64,000 nt of DNA from the NCBI GenBank assembly GCA_021298195.1, contig JAJTEQ010000001.1:1-64000 (forward strand). The letters are read 5' to 3'. The notes under the pieces are model-generated. The model was not told where the DNA came from. It worked only from the letters and a program-made list of their open reading frames with translations, and searched no databases. A program made the translations under genes and the position numbers. Every line of letters begins with the position of its first letter. Positions within the stretch are counted from its first letter, which is position 1. Below are positions 1 to 9,707 of the stretch, in pieces. The stretch is from Ilumatobacteraceae bacterium. GTDB taxonomy: Bacteria > Actinomycetota > Acidimicrobiia > Acidimicrobiales > Ilumatobacteraceae.

Positions 1-390
1 CTCGGCCAACACCTTGGTGCGACGTGTCGGCGACGGGCGGTTCACCACGGTGTTCGGCGACGCCGTCACCAGGAACGGACGCAGACGATTCGCCCCCCAT
101 CGCCACGACGCCCACCGACACAGATCCAGAGTCTCCTCGTCGGGACCGAGTCCGCTGGATCGCTCGATGAACTTCAGTTTCAGACCGTCGTCGGACGGCG
201 GTTCGAGCGACACGATCCAGCCACCGACGTGGCGACCGTTCAACGACACGCGCACGCGACCGCCGAGGCTCACCGACGACGACATCTCCTCGGAGACGGC
301 GTAGTCGAACACGCGGTCGAGACCGGTCACGTCGGGAACGATCCCGGCGACGAGGTGCGGAGTCGAATCGGCCGATGCCTTCGGCGTCAT
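1..390 (-). CDS. priA: Primosomal protein N' (PriA), N-terminal part
   Basis: This is the first 130 codons of a gene that runs off the left edge of the window. It starts at an ATG (388-390) and reads MTPKASADSTPHLVAGIVPD, then continues through VTGLDRVFDYAV and GGRVRVSLNGRHVGGWIV. That matches the 3' DNA-end-binding domain at the start of PriA, the replication restart protein, where the pattern is 'V..D..LD..FDY.VP......G..V.VPF..R...G.V'. The helicase domain and zinc motifs would lie outside the window, so whether the helicase motifs are intact cannot be seen (many actinobacterial PriA proteins are thought to be helicase-dead). It lies 16 nt after metK in the same direction, the gene order known in other actinobacteria. 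Confidence 0.85.
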   Translation of the reverse strand, partial: MTPKASADSTPHLVAGIVPDVTGLDRVFDYAVSEEMSSSVSLGGRVRVSLNGRHVGGWIVSLEPPSDDGLKLKFIERSSGLGPDEETLDLCRWASWRWGANRLRPFLVTASPNTVVNRPSPTRRTKVLAE

Positions 391-406
391 CGCGGTGTGG
401 CGGGAA

Positions 407-1600
407 TCAGCGACCGAGCGCGGCCGAGAAGTCGGCGAGGCGGGAGAGCTTTTCCCATTCGAAGTCGGGCAGTTCACGGCCGAAGTGACCATACGCGGCG
501 GTCGCGCGATAGATCGGTCGCTTCAACTTCAGGTCGCGCACGATGGCCGCCGGGCGCAAGTCGAAGGTGGCGCGAACCGCGGCCTCGATCTTCTCCACGG
601 CCACCTTCTCGGTGCCGAACGTCTCGACCAGGATGCTGACCGGATGCGCCATGCCGATGGCGTACGCCACCTGGACCTCGCAACGATCGGCGGCACCGCT
701 GGCCACCACGTGCTTGGCCACCCAACGCGACGCGTAGGCCGCCGAACGGTCCACCTTGCTCGGGTCCTTGCCGCTGAACGCTCCGCCACCGTGGCGACCC
801 ATGCCGCCGTAGGTGTCGACGATGATCTTGCGGCCGGTGAGGCCGGTGTCGGCGTGCGGTCCACCCAACACGAACTTGCCGGTGGGGTTCACGTACACCG
901 CGTAATCGTCGTCGGCGAACTGGGCCGGGATGACGGGGCGGATGACCTGCTCGATGAGGTCGGGGCGGATGACGGTGTCGCGGTCGACGCCGTCCTCGTG
1001 CTGCGTGGAGATGAGCACGGTGCGCAGACGCACGGGCTTGCCGTCGACGTAGTCGAAGGTGACCTGGGTCTTGCCGTCGGGGCGCAGGTACGGAATCTGA
1101 CTCGACTTACGCACCTCGGTGAGGCGCTCGGCCAGACGATGCGCCACGAAGATGGGCAACGGCATCAGCTCGGGCGTCTCGTTGCAGGCGTAGCCGAACA
1201 TCATTCCCTGGTCGCCGGCACCCTGCAGGTCGAGGTCGTCGCTGCCCGAACGCGCGCGCGTCTCCTCGCTCTTGTCCACACCTTGGGCGATGTCGGCGCT
1301 CTGGGCGTCGAGGGCCACCAACACGCCACAGGTCTTGCCGTCGAATCCGTAGGCGGCGTTGTTGTAACCGATGCCGAGGATCACCTCGCGAGCGGTCTCG
1401 GCGATGTCGACGTAGGCGTCGGTGGTGATCTCACCGGAGACCAGGCACAGACCGGTCGTCACCAACGTCTCGCAGGCCACGCGGGCGTGCGGGTCCTTGT
1501 CGAGGATCGCGTCGAGAACGGCGTCGGACACCTGGTCGGCCACCTTGTCGGGGTGTCCTTCGGTGACGCTCTCCGAGGTGAAGGTCCAATTACGGCTCAT
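407..1600 (-). CDS. metK: S-adenosylmethionine synthetase (MetK)
   Basis: This 397-residue protein makes S-adenosylmethionine from methionine and ATP in the cytoplasm. It has both family signatures: the methionine/ATP-binding GAGDQG at residues 127-132 and the phosphate loop GGGAFSGKD at 271-279. The N-terminal [12 protein letters not shown] motif carries the Mg/phosphate ligands. The length is normal for the family. The ATG at 1598-1600 is preceded by GGAG at good spacing. It lies downstream of coaBC (46-nt gap, no riboswitch-sized leader) and is probably cotranscribed with coaBC and priA. Confidence 0.98.
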   Translation of the reverse strand: MSRNWTFTSESVTEGHPDKVADQVSDAVLDAILDKDPHARVACETLVTTGLCLVSGEITTDAYVDIAETAREVILGIGYNNAAYGFDGKTCGVLVALDAQSADIAQGVDKSEETRARSGSDDLDLQGAGDQGMMFGYACNETPELMPLPIFVAHRLAERLTEVRKSSQIPYLRPDGKTQVTFDYVDGKPVRLRTVLISTQHEDGVDRDTVIRPDLIEQVIRPVIPAQFADDDYAVYVNPTGKFVLGGPHADTGLTGRKIIVDTYGGMGRHGGGAFSGKDPSKVDRSAAYASRWVAKHVVASGAADRCEVQVAYAIGMAHPVSILVETFGTEKVAVEKIEAAVRATFDLRPAAIVRDLKLKRPIYRATAAYGHFGRELPDFEWEKLSRLADFSAALGR

Positions 1601-1646
1601 GATGACTCCGGTCGTGGTTTTGGGGAAACGAGTTCGGGGACTGTGT

Positions 1647-2801
1647 TCAGGAACGTGCGGACACGACCCGATCGATCAACTCGCGCGCGATGGCCCGCTT
1701 GTCGGTCAACGCCACCGACTCTAGAGCCTGACCGGGTCGCAGGAAGGTGACCGCATTGGTGTCGTGCTGGAATCCCACGCCGGGCTGGCTGACGTCGTTG
1801 GCCACGATCATGTCGAGGTTCTTGCGCGCCAACTTCGACTGGGCGTTGGCCACCAGATCCGAGGTCTCGGCGGCGAAGCCGACCACGGTCTGACCGGGAC
1901 GCTTCTTCGCGCCGAGCGCGCACAAGATGTCGGGCGTGGGTTCGAGGACGACGTTCGGCACGCCCCCGTCCTTCTTGATCTTGCCGTCGGCGCAGACGAC
2001 CGGACGGAAGTCCGCCACCGCGGCCGCCATCACCAGCACGTCGGTGGAGTCCCACAGGCGTTCCAAGGCGTCCTGCATCTGGGCGGCGGTCTCGACCGCC
2101 ACCACCTTGGCGCCGTGGGGAGCGGGAAGATCGACGGTGGACACCAGGGTGACGCACGCGCCACGCCGAGCGGCCTCGGCGGCCACGGCGTAGCCCTGCT
2201 TGCCGCTGGAACGATTCGCGATCACGCGCACCGCGTCAATGGGCTCGCGCGTTCCGCCGGCGGTGACCACCACGTGCGTGCCGGTCAGATCCTGGGGCCC
2301 GAGTTCGGCGCGCACGGCGGCCACGATGGCCTCGGGTGACGCGAGTCGACCCTTGCCCGAGTCGCCACCGGCGAGACGGCCCTCGTCGGGTTCGACGACG
2401 GTGACGCGGCGAGATTTCAACGTGGCGATGTTCTGTTGCACGGCGGGGTGTTCCCACATCTCGGTGTGCATCGCCGGGCACACCACCACCGGCGCCCGGG
2501 TGGCGATGAGCACGTTGGTGAGCAGATCGGTGCTGAGACCGTTGGCGTACGCACCCAGGAGTCGCGCGGTGGCCGGTGCCACCAACACCAGATCGGCGCC
2601 TTGACCCAACTTGGTGTGGGGAATGGGTGACTCCTCGTCCCACAACGACATCTGCACGGGCTCGCTGCACAAAGCCGACAACGTGGTGCGACCGATGAAG
2701 TGCTCGGCACCCTTGGTCATGACGGGCACGACGTGCGCACCGGCGTCGACCAATCGACGGCACACCTCGACGGCCTTGTACGCGGCGATGCCACCACACA
2801 C
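1647..2801 (-). CDS. coaBC: Bifunctional phosphopantothenoylcysteine decarboxylase/synthetase (CoaBC), apparent 5' disruption
   Basis: CoaBC joins cysteine to 4'-phosphopantothenate and decarboxylates the product in CoA synthesis. The CoaC half has the flavin site (GGIAAYKA), the PAN-type decarboxylase signature region [14 protein letters not shown] and a mobile clasp segment; the CoaB half has [28 protein letters not shown] and KIKK. The 5' end is odd. The expected N-terminal strand ([13 protein letters not shown]) is encoded upstream of the first in-frame start, the GTG at 2799-2801, but no ATG, GTG or TTG lies between that strand and an in-frame TGA at 2865-2867. A perfect 20-bp tandem duplication (2812-2851) causes this. 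With one copy removed, the frame opens to a TTG and reads [17 protein letters not shown]. As given, only a protein lacking beta strand 1 of the flavodoxin-like fold could start, and no ribosome binding site precedes that GTG. Confidence 0.9.
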   Translation of the reverse strand: MCGGIAAYKAVEVCRRLVDAGAHVVPVMTKGAEHFIGRTTLSALCSEPVQMSLWDEESPIPHTKLGQGADLVLVAPATARLLGAYANGLSTDLLTNVLIATRAPVVVCPAMHTEMWEHPAVQQNIATLKSRRVTVVEPDEGRLAGGDSGKGRLASPEAIVAAVRAELGPQDLTGTHVVVTAGGTREPIDAVRVIANRSSGKQGYAVAAEAARRGACVTLVSTVDLPAPHGAKVVAVETAAQMQDALERLWDSTDVLVMAAAVADFRPVVCADGKIKKDGGVPNVVLEPTPDILCALGAKKRPGQTVVGFAAETSDLVANAQSKLARKNLDMIVANDVSQPGVGFQHDTNAVTFLRPGQALESVALTDKRAIARELIDRVVSARS

Positions 2802-2811
2802 GCCAACAACG

Positions 2812-2851
2812 ATGCGCTTGCCGGCGAGGTCATGCGCTTGCCGGCGAGGTC
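2812..2851. repeat. Perfect 20-bp tandem duplication at the 5' end of coaBC
   Basis: Positions 2812-2831 and 2832-2851 are identical (unit atgcgcttgccggcgaggtc on the plus strand). On the coding strand each copy contains the codons for D-L-A-G-K-R. Because 20 is not a multiple of 3, the duplication moves the coaBC start region out of frame with the rest of the gene. It is either a real slippage event, possibly reversible, or an assembly error. Confidence 0.95.
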
Positions 2852-2864
2852 GGTTCCCAAGACA

Positions 2865-3254
2865 TCAGCCCCGCGGAATTGGAGCGTCGGTCTCCCCAGT
2901 GGATGCTTCAAACTCTCGCTCAGCGCGCTCACGAGCCTCTTCCGCTTCTGCTTCCTTCATCGCCAATTCATCGGCGCGGGCGGCCTCTTCGGCGGCGCGG
3001 CGCTCGGCCATCTCCTCACCCGAGACACGCACGATCTTGTCGACGGCGATCTCCTCGAAGCCCATGCTGAGCGGCTTGCGCAGGGAAGGAACCTGGGGCG
3101 GGATGACCTTGTTCGAGACCATTCCGTCGCGGCTGTAGTACTGCTGAAGATCGCGGGCGCGACGAGCGGCCAGAGTGACCAGGCTGAACTTGGAGTCGAC
3201 CTTGTCGAGCAGGGTCTCCAACTGGGGGGTCATCATCGAGTCGCTGGCGGCCAT
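2865..3254 (-). CDS. rpoZ: DNA-directed RNA polymerase omega subunit
   Basis: The omega subunit helps assemble RNA polymerase by chaperoning beta'. The 129-residue protein has the family core LLDKVDSKFSLVTLAARRARDL (about residues 15-36), followed by KPLSMGFEEIAVDKI (about 60-74). The C-terminal third (about 80-129) is a Glu/Ala/Arg-rich extension that is probably helical; a similar charged tail occurs in other actinobacterial omegas. The ATG is preceded by a weak AGGAC element. It lies between gmk and coaBC as in other actinobacteria. Its stop codon is in the same frame as coaBC. Confidence 0.93.
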   Translation of the reverse strand: MAASDSMMTPQLETLLDKVDSKFSLVTLAARRARDLQQYYSRDGMVSNKVIPPQVPSLRKPLSMGFEEIAVDKIVRVSGEEMAERRAAEEAARADELAMKEAEAEEARERAEREFEASTGETDAPIPRG

Positions 3255-3281
3255 CGCAGGTCCTGGTCCTTCGCAGATCGT

Positions 3282-3318
3282 GGGCCATGGCCCGGTTCGC
3301 TACACCCGTCGAAACGGG
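3282..3318 (-). promoter_or_regulatory. Structured gmk-rpoZ spacer: 12-bp palindrome and UUCG-loop hairpin
   Basis: The 96-nt gap between gmk and rpoZ holds two symmetric elements. Positions 3282-3293 are a perfect palindrome (GGGCCATGGCCC). Positions 3305-3318 form CCCGT-TTCG-ACGGG on the coding strand, a stem with a stable UUCG tetraloop. No T-run follows, so an intrinsic terminator is unlikely. A role in RNA processing, or a promoter/operator for rpoZ, is possible but not shown. Confidence 0.4.
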
Positions 3319-3350
3319 CAATCAGAGATGCTACCTGCGGTATTCGGGGT

Positions 3351-3935
3351 TCAACGCCCTCGGTAGCCGTCGATCAAGGACACCAATTCGTCGACGGTGC
3401 GGGTGAGATCGTCGTTGACCACGGTGGCGTCGGCCAGCGCCAACCCGATGGGTTCCTCTTCCTCGGCCTTTCGCAATCGCTCCTGAACCTTGTGGTCCGG
3501 GTCACCACGGCCCACCAGGCGTCGACGTTGTTCGTCTCGGGAGGGGGGCAGGATGAAGATCAGAACGGATTCGGGATGGCGCACCTTCACCTGTTGGGCG
3601 CCGTCGACCTCGATCTCGAGCACGATGTCGCGACCCGCCGACAGATCCGGAACCGGGGTTCCGTAGTAGTTGCCGAGGAACTCGGTCCACTCGAGAAAAC
3701 CACCGGACTCTCGATGGAATTCGAAGGAGTCCCGCGTGGTGAAGACGTAGGCGTCGTCACGTTCGCCCGGTCGCTGGGCCCGCGTCGTCCAGGAACGACT
3801 GAGCAACAAGCGGGGGTCACGCGACATCAAGGCATCGACGATGGTTCCCTTACCGACCCCACCGGGGCCGGAGATGATGAAGATGCGTGGTGCGTGACCT
3901 GAGGAGGATCCGGGCGTGGAGACCCGGTCGTTCAC
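3351..3935 (-). CDS. gmk: Guanylate kinase
   Basis: It phosphorylates GMP to GDP with ATP. The 194-residue protein has an N-terminal P-loop GPGGVGKGT (the family usually has GPSGxGKST) and the GMP-binding region SWTTRAQRPGERDDAYVF, in which the R-x2-R-x-G-E pattern is intact. It also has FLEWTEFLGNYYGTP and the lid and Walker-B-like DIVLEIEVDGAQQV. The GTG start overlaps the mihF stop (GTGA), which indicates translational coupling. About 15 extra residues precede the P-loop. Confidence 0.95.
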   Translation of the reverse strand: MNDRVSTPGSSSGHAPRIFIISGPGGVGKGTIVDALMSRDPRLLLSRSWTTRAQRPGERDDAYVFTTRDSFEFHRESGGFLEWTEFLGNYYGTPVPDLSAGRDIVLEIEVDGAQQVKVRHPESVLIFILPPSRDEQRRRLVGRGDPDHKVQERLRKAEEEEPIGLALADATVVNDDLTRTVDELVSLIDGYRGR

Positions 3936-4243
3936 TTGGCCAAGTGTTCGAGCAGGGCCTTCTTCTGCTGGGCGCCGAGTCCCTGGATCTTGCGGTTGTC
4001 GGCGATGCCGACTTCCTCCATGATCTTGCGGGCCTTGACCTTGCCCAGACCGGGAAGGCTCTCGAGCATCGAGACCACTTTGAGCTTGCCCACGTTGGGG
4101 TCGCTCGAGGCCAGCGCATCGGCCACCGTCAGGGTGCCCTGCTTGAGCTTGACCTTGATCTCGGCGCGGGCGGCCCGCGCCTCGGCGGCCTTGGCGAGCG
4201 CCGCGGCGCGCTGTTCGGGTGTCAGTTGCGGAGGTGTTGCCAT
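3932..4243 (-). CDS. mihF: Integration host factor, actinobacterial type (mIHF)
   Basis: mIHF is an actinobacterial nucleoid protein, unrelated to enterobacterial IHF, that binds and bends DNA through a helix-two-turn-helix domain. The C-terminal part reads LKVVSMLESLPGLGKVKARKIMEEVGIADNRKIQGLGAQQKKALL, the family's helix-turn helix-hairpin-helix segment, including the glycine-rich GLG-x2-KA turn. The chosen start (MATPPQLTPEQ) gives 103 residues, near the family length; an in-frame ATG five codons upstream (4258) is the alternative. The gene ends in a GTGA overlap with gmk. The pair mihF-gmk is a conserved actinobacterial linkage. Confidence 0.93.
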   Translation of the reverse strand: MATPPQLTPEQRAAALAKAAEARAARAEIKVKLKQGTLTVADALASSDPNVGKLKVVSMLESLPGLGKVKARKIMEEVGIADNRKIQGLGAQQKKALLEHLAK

Positions 4244-4292
4244 GGCCAGACCATACACACGGGTTCGCAGCCTCGGGTGGATACCTACGGGT

Positions 4293-5243
4293 TCAGCGGT
4301 GAGCCAGGCCCCGAATGGCCCCCGGGGACCGATGACCGTGGGCCCGCAGCCAGGCCTCCAGATCGGCCGCCACCCGGAAGGGGGCGGCCGGATCGGCGAA
4401 GGTGGCGGTGCCCACCTGGACCGCGTCGGCTCCGGCCATGATCAATTCGGCGGCACTCCACCCATCGGCCACCCCGCCCACACCCACGATGGGCAGATCG
4501 GGGTGAGCCGCGCGCACGTCGTGGACGGCCCGCACGGCGACCGGGTGAATGGCCCGCCCGGACAGTCCTCCTCCCCCGTTGCCCAAGGCCGGACGACCGG
4601 TGTCGGGATCGAGCGCCATACCGAGGACCGTGTTCACCAACGTGACGGCATCGGCACCGGCGTCGCGAACCCGACCGGCGATGGCCACCAAGCGATCGGT
4701 GTTCGGACTGAGTTTGGCCCACACCGGCAACGAGACCTGCTCGACGACCGCGCTGATGACCGCCGCGGACATGTCGGCGTCGTGAGCGAAGATGCCGTGT
4801 CCGCTCATGTTCGGGCAACTGAGGTTCACCTCGACGGCCACGATCGGATCACGCGCACCCGCGCCCAACACCGCGGCGGCCTCGCGGTACTCCTCGACCG
4901 TTCTCCCCCAGATGCTGAGCACCACCGCCGCATCGCACGACGCGAGGCGCGGTAGGTCGTCACGCAACCATGCGGCCATGCCCGGACCTTGCAGGCCGAC
5001 CGCGTTCAACATGCCTTGGGCGACGGGGTGCACGCGCGGAGCGGGATTGCCCGCCCACGGCATGACCGACAACGACTTCACGACCACCGCACCCAGCGAG
5101 GCGAGATCACCGTAGGCCGCCAACTCGTCGGCGTGACCCGACGTGCCCGACGCGGTCATCACCGCGTGACGCAAGTGCACCCGACCGACGGTCACCGACA
5201 TGTCGACCGGCGACGCGGAATCACGACGGGAGTCACCGACCAT
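4293..5243 (-). CDS. pyrD: Dihydroorotate dehydrogenase, class 1B-like (PyrD)
   Basis: It oxidises dihydroorotate to orotate in pyrimidine synthesis. The protein begins DMSVTVGRVHLRHAVMTASGTSGH, has the class 1 catalytic-cysteine motif NLSCPN (Cys about residue 143, numbered from the first ATG), LSPNTDRLVAIA, VTLVNT and the FMN phosphate loop GVGGVADGWSAAE. A cysteine rather than serine base and the cytosolic-type start place it in class 1, and the sequence is closest to class 1B. Class 1B enzymes work with the Fe-S/FAD subunit PyrK, but no pyrK is seen here. It starts 5 nt after carB. An alternative start is the ATG at 5201. It fills the slot that pyrF holds between carB and mihF in mycobacteria. 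Confidence 0.92.
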   Translation of the reverse strand: MVGDSRRDSASPVDMSVTVGRVHLRHAVMTASGTSGHADELAAYGDLASLGAVVVKSLSVMPWAGNPAPRVHPVAQGMLNAVGLQGPGMAAWLRDDLPRLASCDAAVVLSIWGRTVEEYREAAAVLGAGARDPIVAVEVNLSCPNMSGHGIFAHDADMSAAVISAVVEQVSLPVWAKLSPNTDRLVAIAGRVRDAGADAVTLVNTVLGMALDPDTGRPALGNGGGGLSGRAIHPVAVRAVHDVRAAHPDLPIVGVGGVADGWSAAELIMAGADAVQVGTATFADPAAPFRVAADLEAWLRAHGHRSPGAIRGLAHR

Positions 5244-5248
5244 GACAT

Positions 5249-8200
5249 TTACCGACCATGATGCTCCTGCAGACTGCGCACCTCGAGCGGGTGGTTCAAC
5301 TGCTCGGCCATTCCGCGGACCGCCGCCAGTGCCGCCTCGACCGTGGTCACCGAACTCACTCGGTGGACGTTCGCCGCTTTGCGAATGGCTTCACCATCGG
5401 TACGGCCACCACGACCCTGGGGCGTGTTGATGACGAAAGCGACGTCGCCGCTGGCGATGAGGTTCACCGCGGTCACCTTGGCGCCTTCGCTGACCTTGCC
5501 CACCACCGCGTCCACCATGTGTCCGAACCGACCCAGATAGTCCGCGGTGCCCGGTGTGGCCACGATGCCGAATCCCAATTCGCGCAAACGCTTGGCCACC
5601 ACGATGCCGGCGGGCTTGTCGCCGTCGGCCAACGACAAGAACACCGTGCCCTCCGACGGCAACACCGTTCCCGCCGCCAGCTCGGCCTTGTAGAACGCCT
5701 TGCCGAAACTGTCGTCGATGCCCATCACCTCGCCGGTGGAGCGCATCTCGGGTCCGAGCGCCGTGTCCACCTCGGGGAACCGACTGAACGGCAACACCGC
5801 TTCCTTGACCGCCACCGTCGACGGAGAGTCCAGCAGCACCGAGCGCGACAACAATCCCTCGGCCCGCAGTTCGGCCAACGTGGCGCCCAACATCACGCGC
5901 GTGGCCACCTTGGCCAATGGGACTCCGGTCGCCTTGGCGACGAACGGCACCGTGCGACTGGCCCGTGGGTTGGCCTCGATGACGTACACGTTGGTGCCGG
6001 CCACCGCGTACTGCACGTTGATCAGTCCGCGCACGTCGAGCGCGGTGGCGATGGCGGCGGTGTAACTCTCGATGACCTCCACCACCCACGACGGCAACGT
6101 CTGGGGCGGGATCGCGCACGCCGAGTCGCCAGAGTGAACACCGGCTTCCTCCACGTGTTCCATGACGCCGCCGATGATGACCTCACCGGTGTGATCGCGG
6201 ATGGCGTCCACGTCGACCTCGGTGGCGTCCTCGAGGAATCGATCGACCAACACCGGACGTTCGGCGGACAAGCCACCCTCCTTGCCCAGACTGCCGAAAC
6301 CCGACAGTTCGGCCATGGCCCGGGCGAGGTGATCGCGATCGTGGACGATCTGCATGGCCCGACCGCCCAATACGTAACTGGGTCGCACCAACACCGGGAA
6401 GCCGACACGGTCGACGATGTCGAGCGCCTGCTTCAGGTCGACGGCCGTGCCACCCGGAGGCTGCGGGATGTTCAACGACGCGCACAACGCGTTCCACTTC
6501 TCGCGGTCCTCGGCGAGATCGATGGACGACGGCGAGGTTCCCGCGATCAACTCGACGGGGATCTGGCCCGACAGCTTCAACGGTGTCTGGCCACCCAACG
6601 ACACGATCACCTTCGGGGCGCGACCACCGGCGGCGGCGGTCTCGGCAGCGATGACGTTGAGCACGTCCTCCTTCGTGAGCGGCTCGAAGTAGAGACGATC
6701 GCTGGTGTCGTAATCCGTCGACACCGTCTCGGGGTTGCAGTTCACCATCACCGTCTCGAAGCCGGCGTCGCGCAAGGCGAACGACGCGTGCACGCAGCAG
6801 TAGTCGAACTCGATTCCCTGACCGATGCGATTCGGGCCCGAACCCAGGATGATGACGCGCTGACGATCCGACGGGCGAACCTCGTTCTCGTCCTCGTAGG
6901 TGGAATAGTGATACGGAGTCTCGGCGGCGAACTCGGCCGAGCACGTGTCCACGGTCTTGTACGTGGGGATGACCCCGGCGACCTCGCGAGCCGAGCGAAC
7001 TGCTGCTTCGTCGACACTCCAGAGATGGGCCAACTGGGCGTCACTGAAGCCCAGCCGCTTCACCCGACGCCACGCCGCGCGCGACATCGAACCGGGCGTC
7101 TCGTCGGCCACGGCGGCGCGCTCTTCCATGATCATCGACATCTGGTCGAGGAACCACGGATCGACCCGACACGCGTCGTGGATGCGATCGATCGGTATGC
7201 CACGGCGCAACAGCTCGCCGATCTGGAAGATGCGCTCGGGCGTGGGGATGCCCACCGATGTCAGCAGTTCGTCGTCGGACACCGAGGCCAACTGGCCCTC
7301 GGCCGGATCACAGCCGAGACCCGCGCGACCCTGCTCCAACGAACGCAACGCCTTCTGCAGGCTCTCGGGGAAGGTGCGCCCGATCGACATGACCTCGCCC
7401 ACGCTCTGCATCTGCGTGCCCAACACTCCGCTGGTGCCGGGCAGCTTCTCGAAGGCCCAGCGCGGGATCTTGGTGACGACGTAGTCGATGGTGGGTTCGA
7501 AACTGGCCGGAGTGGCACGCGTGATGTCGTTGGGGATTTCGTCGAGCGTGTATCCGACCGCCAACTTCGCGGCGATCTTGGCGATCGGGAAGCCGGTGGC
7601 CTTGGAGGCCAGGGCACTGCTGCGCGAGACGCGCGGGTTCATCTCGATGACGACCTGATCACCGGTGAGCGGATTCACGGCGAATTGCACGTTCGAGCCC
7701 CCGGTCTCCACGCCCACGCGACGGATGCAGGCGAAGGCCGCGTCGCGCATGCGCTGGTACTCCACGTCGCTGAGGGTCTGCGCGGGCGCCACGGTGATGG
7801 AGTCGCCGGTGTGCACGCCCATCGGATCGAAGTTCTCGATCGAGCAGATGATCACGCAGTTGTCGGCGCGGTCGCGCATCACCTCGAGTTCGTATTCCTT
7901 CCAACCGGCGATGCTCTTCTCGATGAGGATCTCGTTGATCGGACTGGCCGCCAAACCGTTGGCCGCCAGGATCGCGAACTGCTCGGGGGTCGAGGCGATT
8001 CCGGTGCCGCGACCACCGAGGATGTACGCGGGCCGGATGATGGCGGGCAATCCGATCGTCTCGATGACCTTCATGGCTTCGTCCATGGAGTGCGCGATGC
8101 CACTGGGCGGAACCGACAAGCCGATCTCCAACATGGCCTGCTTGAACTTGTCGCGATCCTCGGCGGTGGCGATGGCCTCGGCGTTGGCGCCGATGAGTTC

Positions 8201-8542
8201 GGGGGTTCCCGGCACTCCGACCAAGCCGCGCTCGAACAGGGACATGGCGGTGTTCAGACCGGTCTGGCCGCCCAGCGTGGGCAGAACGGCATCGGGCTTC
8301 TCGCGTTCGATGATGCGCGCCACCACTTCCCACGTGAGCGGTTCGATGTAGGTGCGGTCGGCGAAATCGGGGTCGGTCATGATGGTCGCCGGATTCGAAT
8401 TGGCCAGGATGACGCGATAACCCTCTTCCTTCAACACGCGACAGGCTTGGGTACCCGAGTAGTCGAACTCGCACGCTTGCCCGATGACGATGGGGCCGGA
8501 GCCGATGATGAGGATCGACGAGAGGTCGGTGCGCTTGGGCAT
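5249..8542 (-). CDS. carB: Carbamoyl-phosphate synthase large subunit
   Basis: CarB is the ammonia/bicarbonate/ATP subunit that makes carbamoyl phosphate for arginine and pyrimidines. At 1097 residues it has the usual duplicated architecture: an N-terminal carboxyphosphate half ([17 protein letters not shown] near the start, [15 protein letters not shown]-grasp), a central oligomerisation domain, a carbamoyl-phosphate half ([28 protein letters not shown]) and a C-terminal MGS-like allosteric domain (from about residue 940, [19 protein letters not shown]). Its ATG starts one base after the carA stop. The strand opposite has a very long open frame that is a high-GC shadow. Confidence 0.98.
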   Translation of the reverse strand: MPKRTDLSSILIIGSGPIVIGQACEFDYSGTQACRVLKEEGYRVILANSNPATIMTDPDFADRTYIEPLTWEVVARIIEREKPDAVLPTLGGQTGLNTAMSLFERGLVGVPGTPELIGANAEAIATAEDRDKFKQAMLEIGLSVPPSGIAHSMDEAMKVIETIGLPAIIRPAYILGGRGTGIASTPEQFAILAANGLAASPINEILIEKSIAGWKEYELEVMRDRADNCVIICSIENFDPMGVHTGDSITVAPAQTLSDVEYQRMRDAAFACIRRVGVETGGSNVQFAVNPLTGDQVVIEMNPRVSRSSALASKATGFPIAKIAAKLAVGYTLDEIPNDITRATPASFEPTIDYVVTKIPRWAFEKLPGTSGVLGTQMQSVGEVMSIGRTFPESLQKALRSLEQGRAGLGCDPAEGQLASVSDDELLTSVGIPTPERIFQIGELLRRGIPIDRIHDACRVDPWFLDQMSMIMEERAAVADETPGSMSRAAWRRVKRLGFSDAQLAHLWSVDEAAVRSAREVAGVIPTYKTVDTCSAEFAAETPYHYSTYEDENEVRPSDRQRVIILGSGPNRIGQGIEFDYCCVHASFALRDAGFETVMVNCNPETVSTDYDTSDRLYFEPLTKEDVLNVIAAETAAAGGRAPKVIVSLGGQTPLKLSGQIPVELIAGTSPSSIDLAEDREKWNALCASLNIPQPPGGTAVDLKQALDIVDRVGFPVLVRPSYVLGGRAMQIVHDRDHLARAMAELSGFGSLGKEGGLSAERPVLVDRFLEDATEVDVDAIRDHTGEVIIGGVMEHVEEAGVHSGDSACAIPPQTLPSWVVEVIESYTAAIATALDVRGLINVQYAVAGTNVYVIEANPRASRTVPFVAKATGVPLAKVATRVMLGATLAELRAEGLLSRSVLLDSPSTVAVKEAVLPFSRFPEVDTALGPEMRSTGEVMGIDDSFGKAFYKAELAAGTVLPSEGTVFLSLADGDKPAGIVVAKRLRELGFGIVATPGTADYLGRFGHMVDAVVGKVSEGAKVTAVNLIASGDVAFVINTPQGRGGRTDGEAIRKAANVHRVSSVTTVEAALAAVRGMAEQLNHPLEVRSLQEHHGR

Positions 8543-8543
8543 C

Positions 8544-9638
8544 TCAGATGCTCCCGTTCTTCATGAGGTTGGCGAACTGATCGAAGAGATAGCGACTGTC
8601 GTGCGGACCGGGTCCCGCTTCGGGGTGGTACTGCACGCTGAACGCGGGAGTGTCGCGCACCACCATGCCCTCGTTGGTGCCGTCGTTGAGGTTCACGTGG
8701 GTCACGTTCACCCGACCACCCAAACTGTCGGCGTCCACGCAGAAGTTGTGGTTCTGACTGGTGATCTCCACGTGGCCCGAAGCCTCGTGTCGCACCGGAT
8801 GGTTTCCGCCGTGATGTCCGAAGGGCAACTTGTAGGTGGAACCGCCCAAGGCGCGACTGAGCAACTGGTGTCCGAGACAGATGCCGAACACCGGCACCTC
8901 GCCCAACAACTCGCGAATGGCGTCGACCGCGTAGCCGACGGATTGCGGATCGCCCGGTCCGTTGGACAGGAACACGCCCTGAGGTGAGCGCGCCAGAACC
9001 TCGGCTGCCGAGGTCGACGCCGGGACGACCTCGACCGTGGCGATCTCGGACAGACAACGCAGGATGGTGGTCTTGATCCCGAAGTCGTACGCCACGACCT
9101 TCAACGGACCCGATCCGAAGAAGTAGGGCTCGGGCGTGGTGACCTTGGCGACCAGGTCGATGCCGTCGGTGCCCCGCTCGGCGCGCGCCGCCGCCAGCAA
9201 ATCGGACTCCGAGGCCGTGCCGAACGCTCCGGGCATCGCTCCGGTGTCGCGCAACAGTCGCGTGAGTCGCCGCGTGTCGATGCCGGCGATGCCGGCCACG
9301 CCGGTGGCGCGCAACATGGAATCGAGACTTTGGTCGGCGCGGTGGTTGCTGTGTCGACGTGCGAGATCCCGGACGATCACCCCGCGACAATGAGGGCGTC
9401 GCCCCTCGTCGTCCACCGCCGTGGTCCCGTAGTTCCCGATGTGGGGATACGTGAAGGTCACGATCTGGCCGGCGTAGCTGGGGTCGGTGAGCACTTCCTG
9501 GTACCCCGACAGCACGGTGTTGAACACCACTTCCCCCGACGAGATCGCGGCCTCGGCCCCGATGGCCTCGCCCTCGAACACGCTTCCATCGGCCAGCACC
9601 AAGGCGGCCTCGCGGAGGGCTCCATTCTTCGTCGTCAC
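8544..9638 (-). CDS. carA: Carbamoyl-phosphate synthase small (glutaminase) subunit
   Basis: CarA hydrolyses glutamine and channels ammonia to CarB. The 364-residue protein has an N-terminal CPSase small-chain domain ([22 protein letters not shown]) and a class I glutamine amidotransferase domain with the nucleophile in GICLGHQ and the His/Glu pair in YHPEAGPGP. Translation starts at a GTG (9636-9638) with GGAG upstream. It lies 67 nt after pyrC, the largest gap in the pyr operon, and that gap holds a likely operator/promoter (see 9670-9707). Confidence 0.97.
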   Translation of the reverse strand: MTTKNGALREAALVLADGSVFEGEAIGAEAAISSGEVVFNTVLSGYQEVLTDPSYAGQIVTFTYPHIGNYGTTAVDDEGRRPHCRGVIVRDLARRHSNHRADQSLDSMLRATGVAGIAGIDTRRLTRLLRDTGAMPGAFGTASESDLLAAARAERGTDGIDLVAKVTTPEPYFFGSGPLKVVAYDFGIKTTILRCLSEIATVEVVPASTSAAEVLARSPQGVFLSNGPGDPQSVGYAVDAIRELLGEVPVFGICLGHQLLSRALGGSTYKLPFGHHGGNHPVRHEASGHVEITSQNHNFCVDADSLGGRVNVTHVNLNDGTNEGMVVRDTPAFSVQYHPEAGPGPHDSRYLFDQFANLMKNGSI

Positions 9639-9669
9639 GTGTCGTCTTCTCCCTGGGGTCGCCCGTTGC

Positions 9670-9707
9670 TTTGCATAACTATACGTTGTAATGAATGATA
9701 ATAAATC
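9670..9707 (-). promoter_or_regulatory. Putative carA promoter with two ARG-box-like sites
   Basis: The pyrC-carA gap contains an unusually AT-rich stretch. On the plus strand 9670-9687 (core TGCATAACTATACG) and 9690-9707 (core TGAATGATAATAAA) resemble the ARG box TGAAT-wwww-ATTCA, with about 7 and 8 of the 10 palindrome positions matching. Their centres are 20 bp apart, close to the 20-21 bp of paired ArgR operators. The second site extends over the pyrC stop codon. On the minus strand TATAGT (9678-9683) is a 5/6 -10 element, though its -35 is weak. Inference: arginine repression of carAB separate from pyrimidine control. ArgR is not encoded in this window. Confidence 0.42.

Noticed and set aside
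1601-1646. SAM riboswitch before metK
   Set aside because: 46 nt is too short and no SAM-riboswitch core is visible.
5258-8566. 1102-residue open frame on the plus strand opposite carB
   Set aside because: It is the high-GC shadow of carB. Its composition (His, Gly, Arg, Asp rich) and lack of family motifs show it is not a gene.
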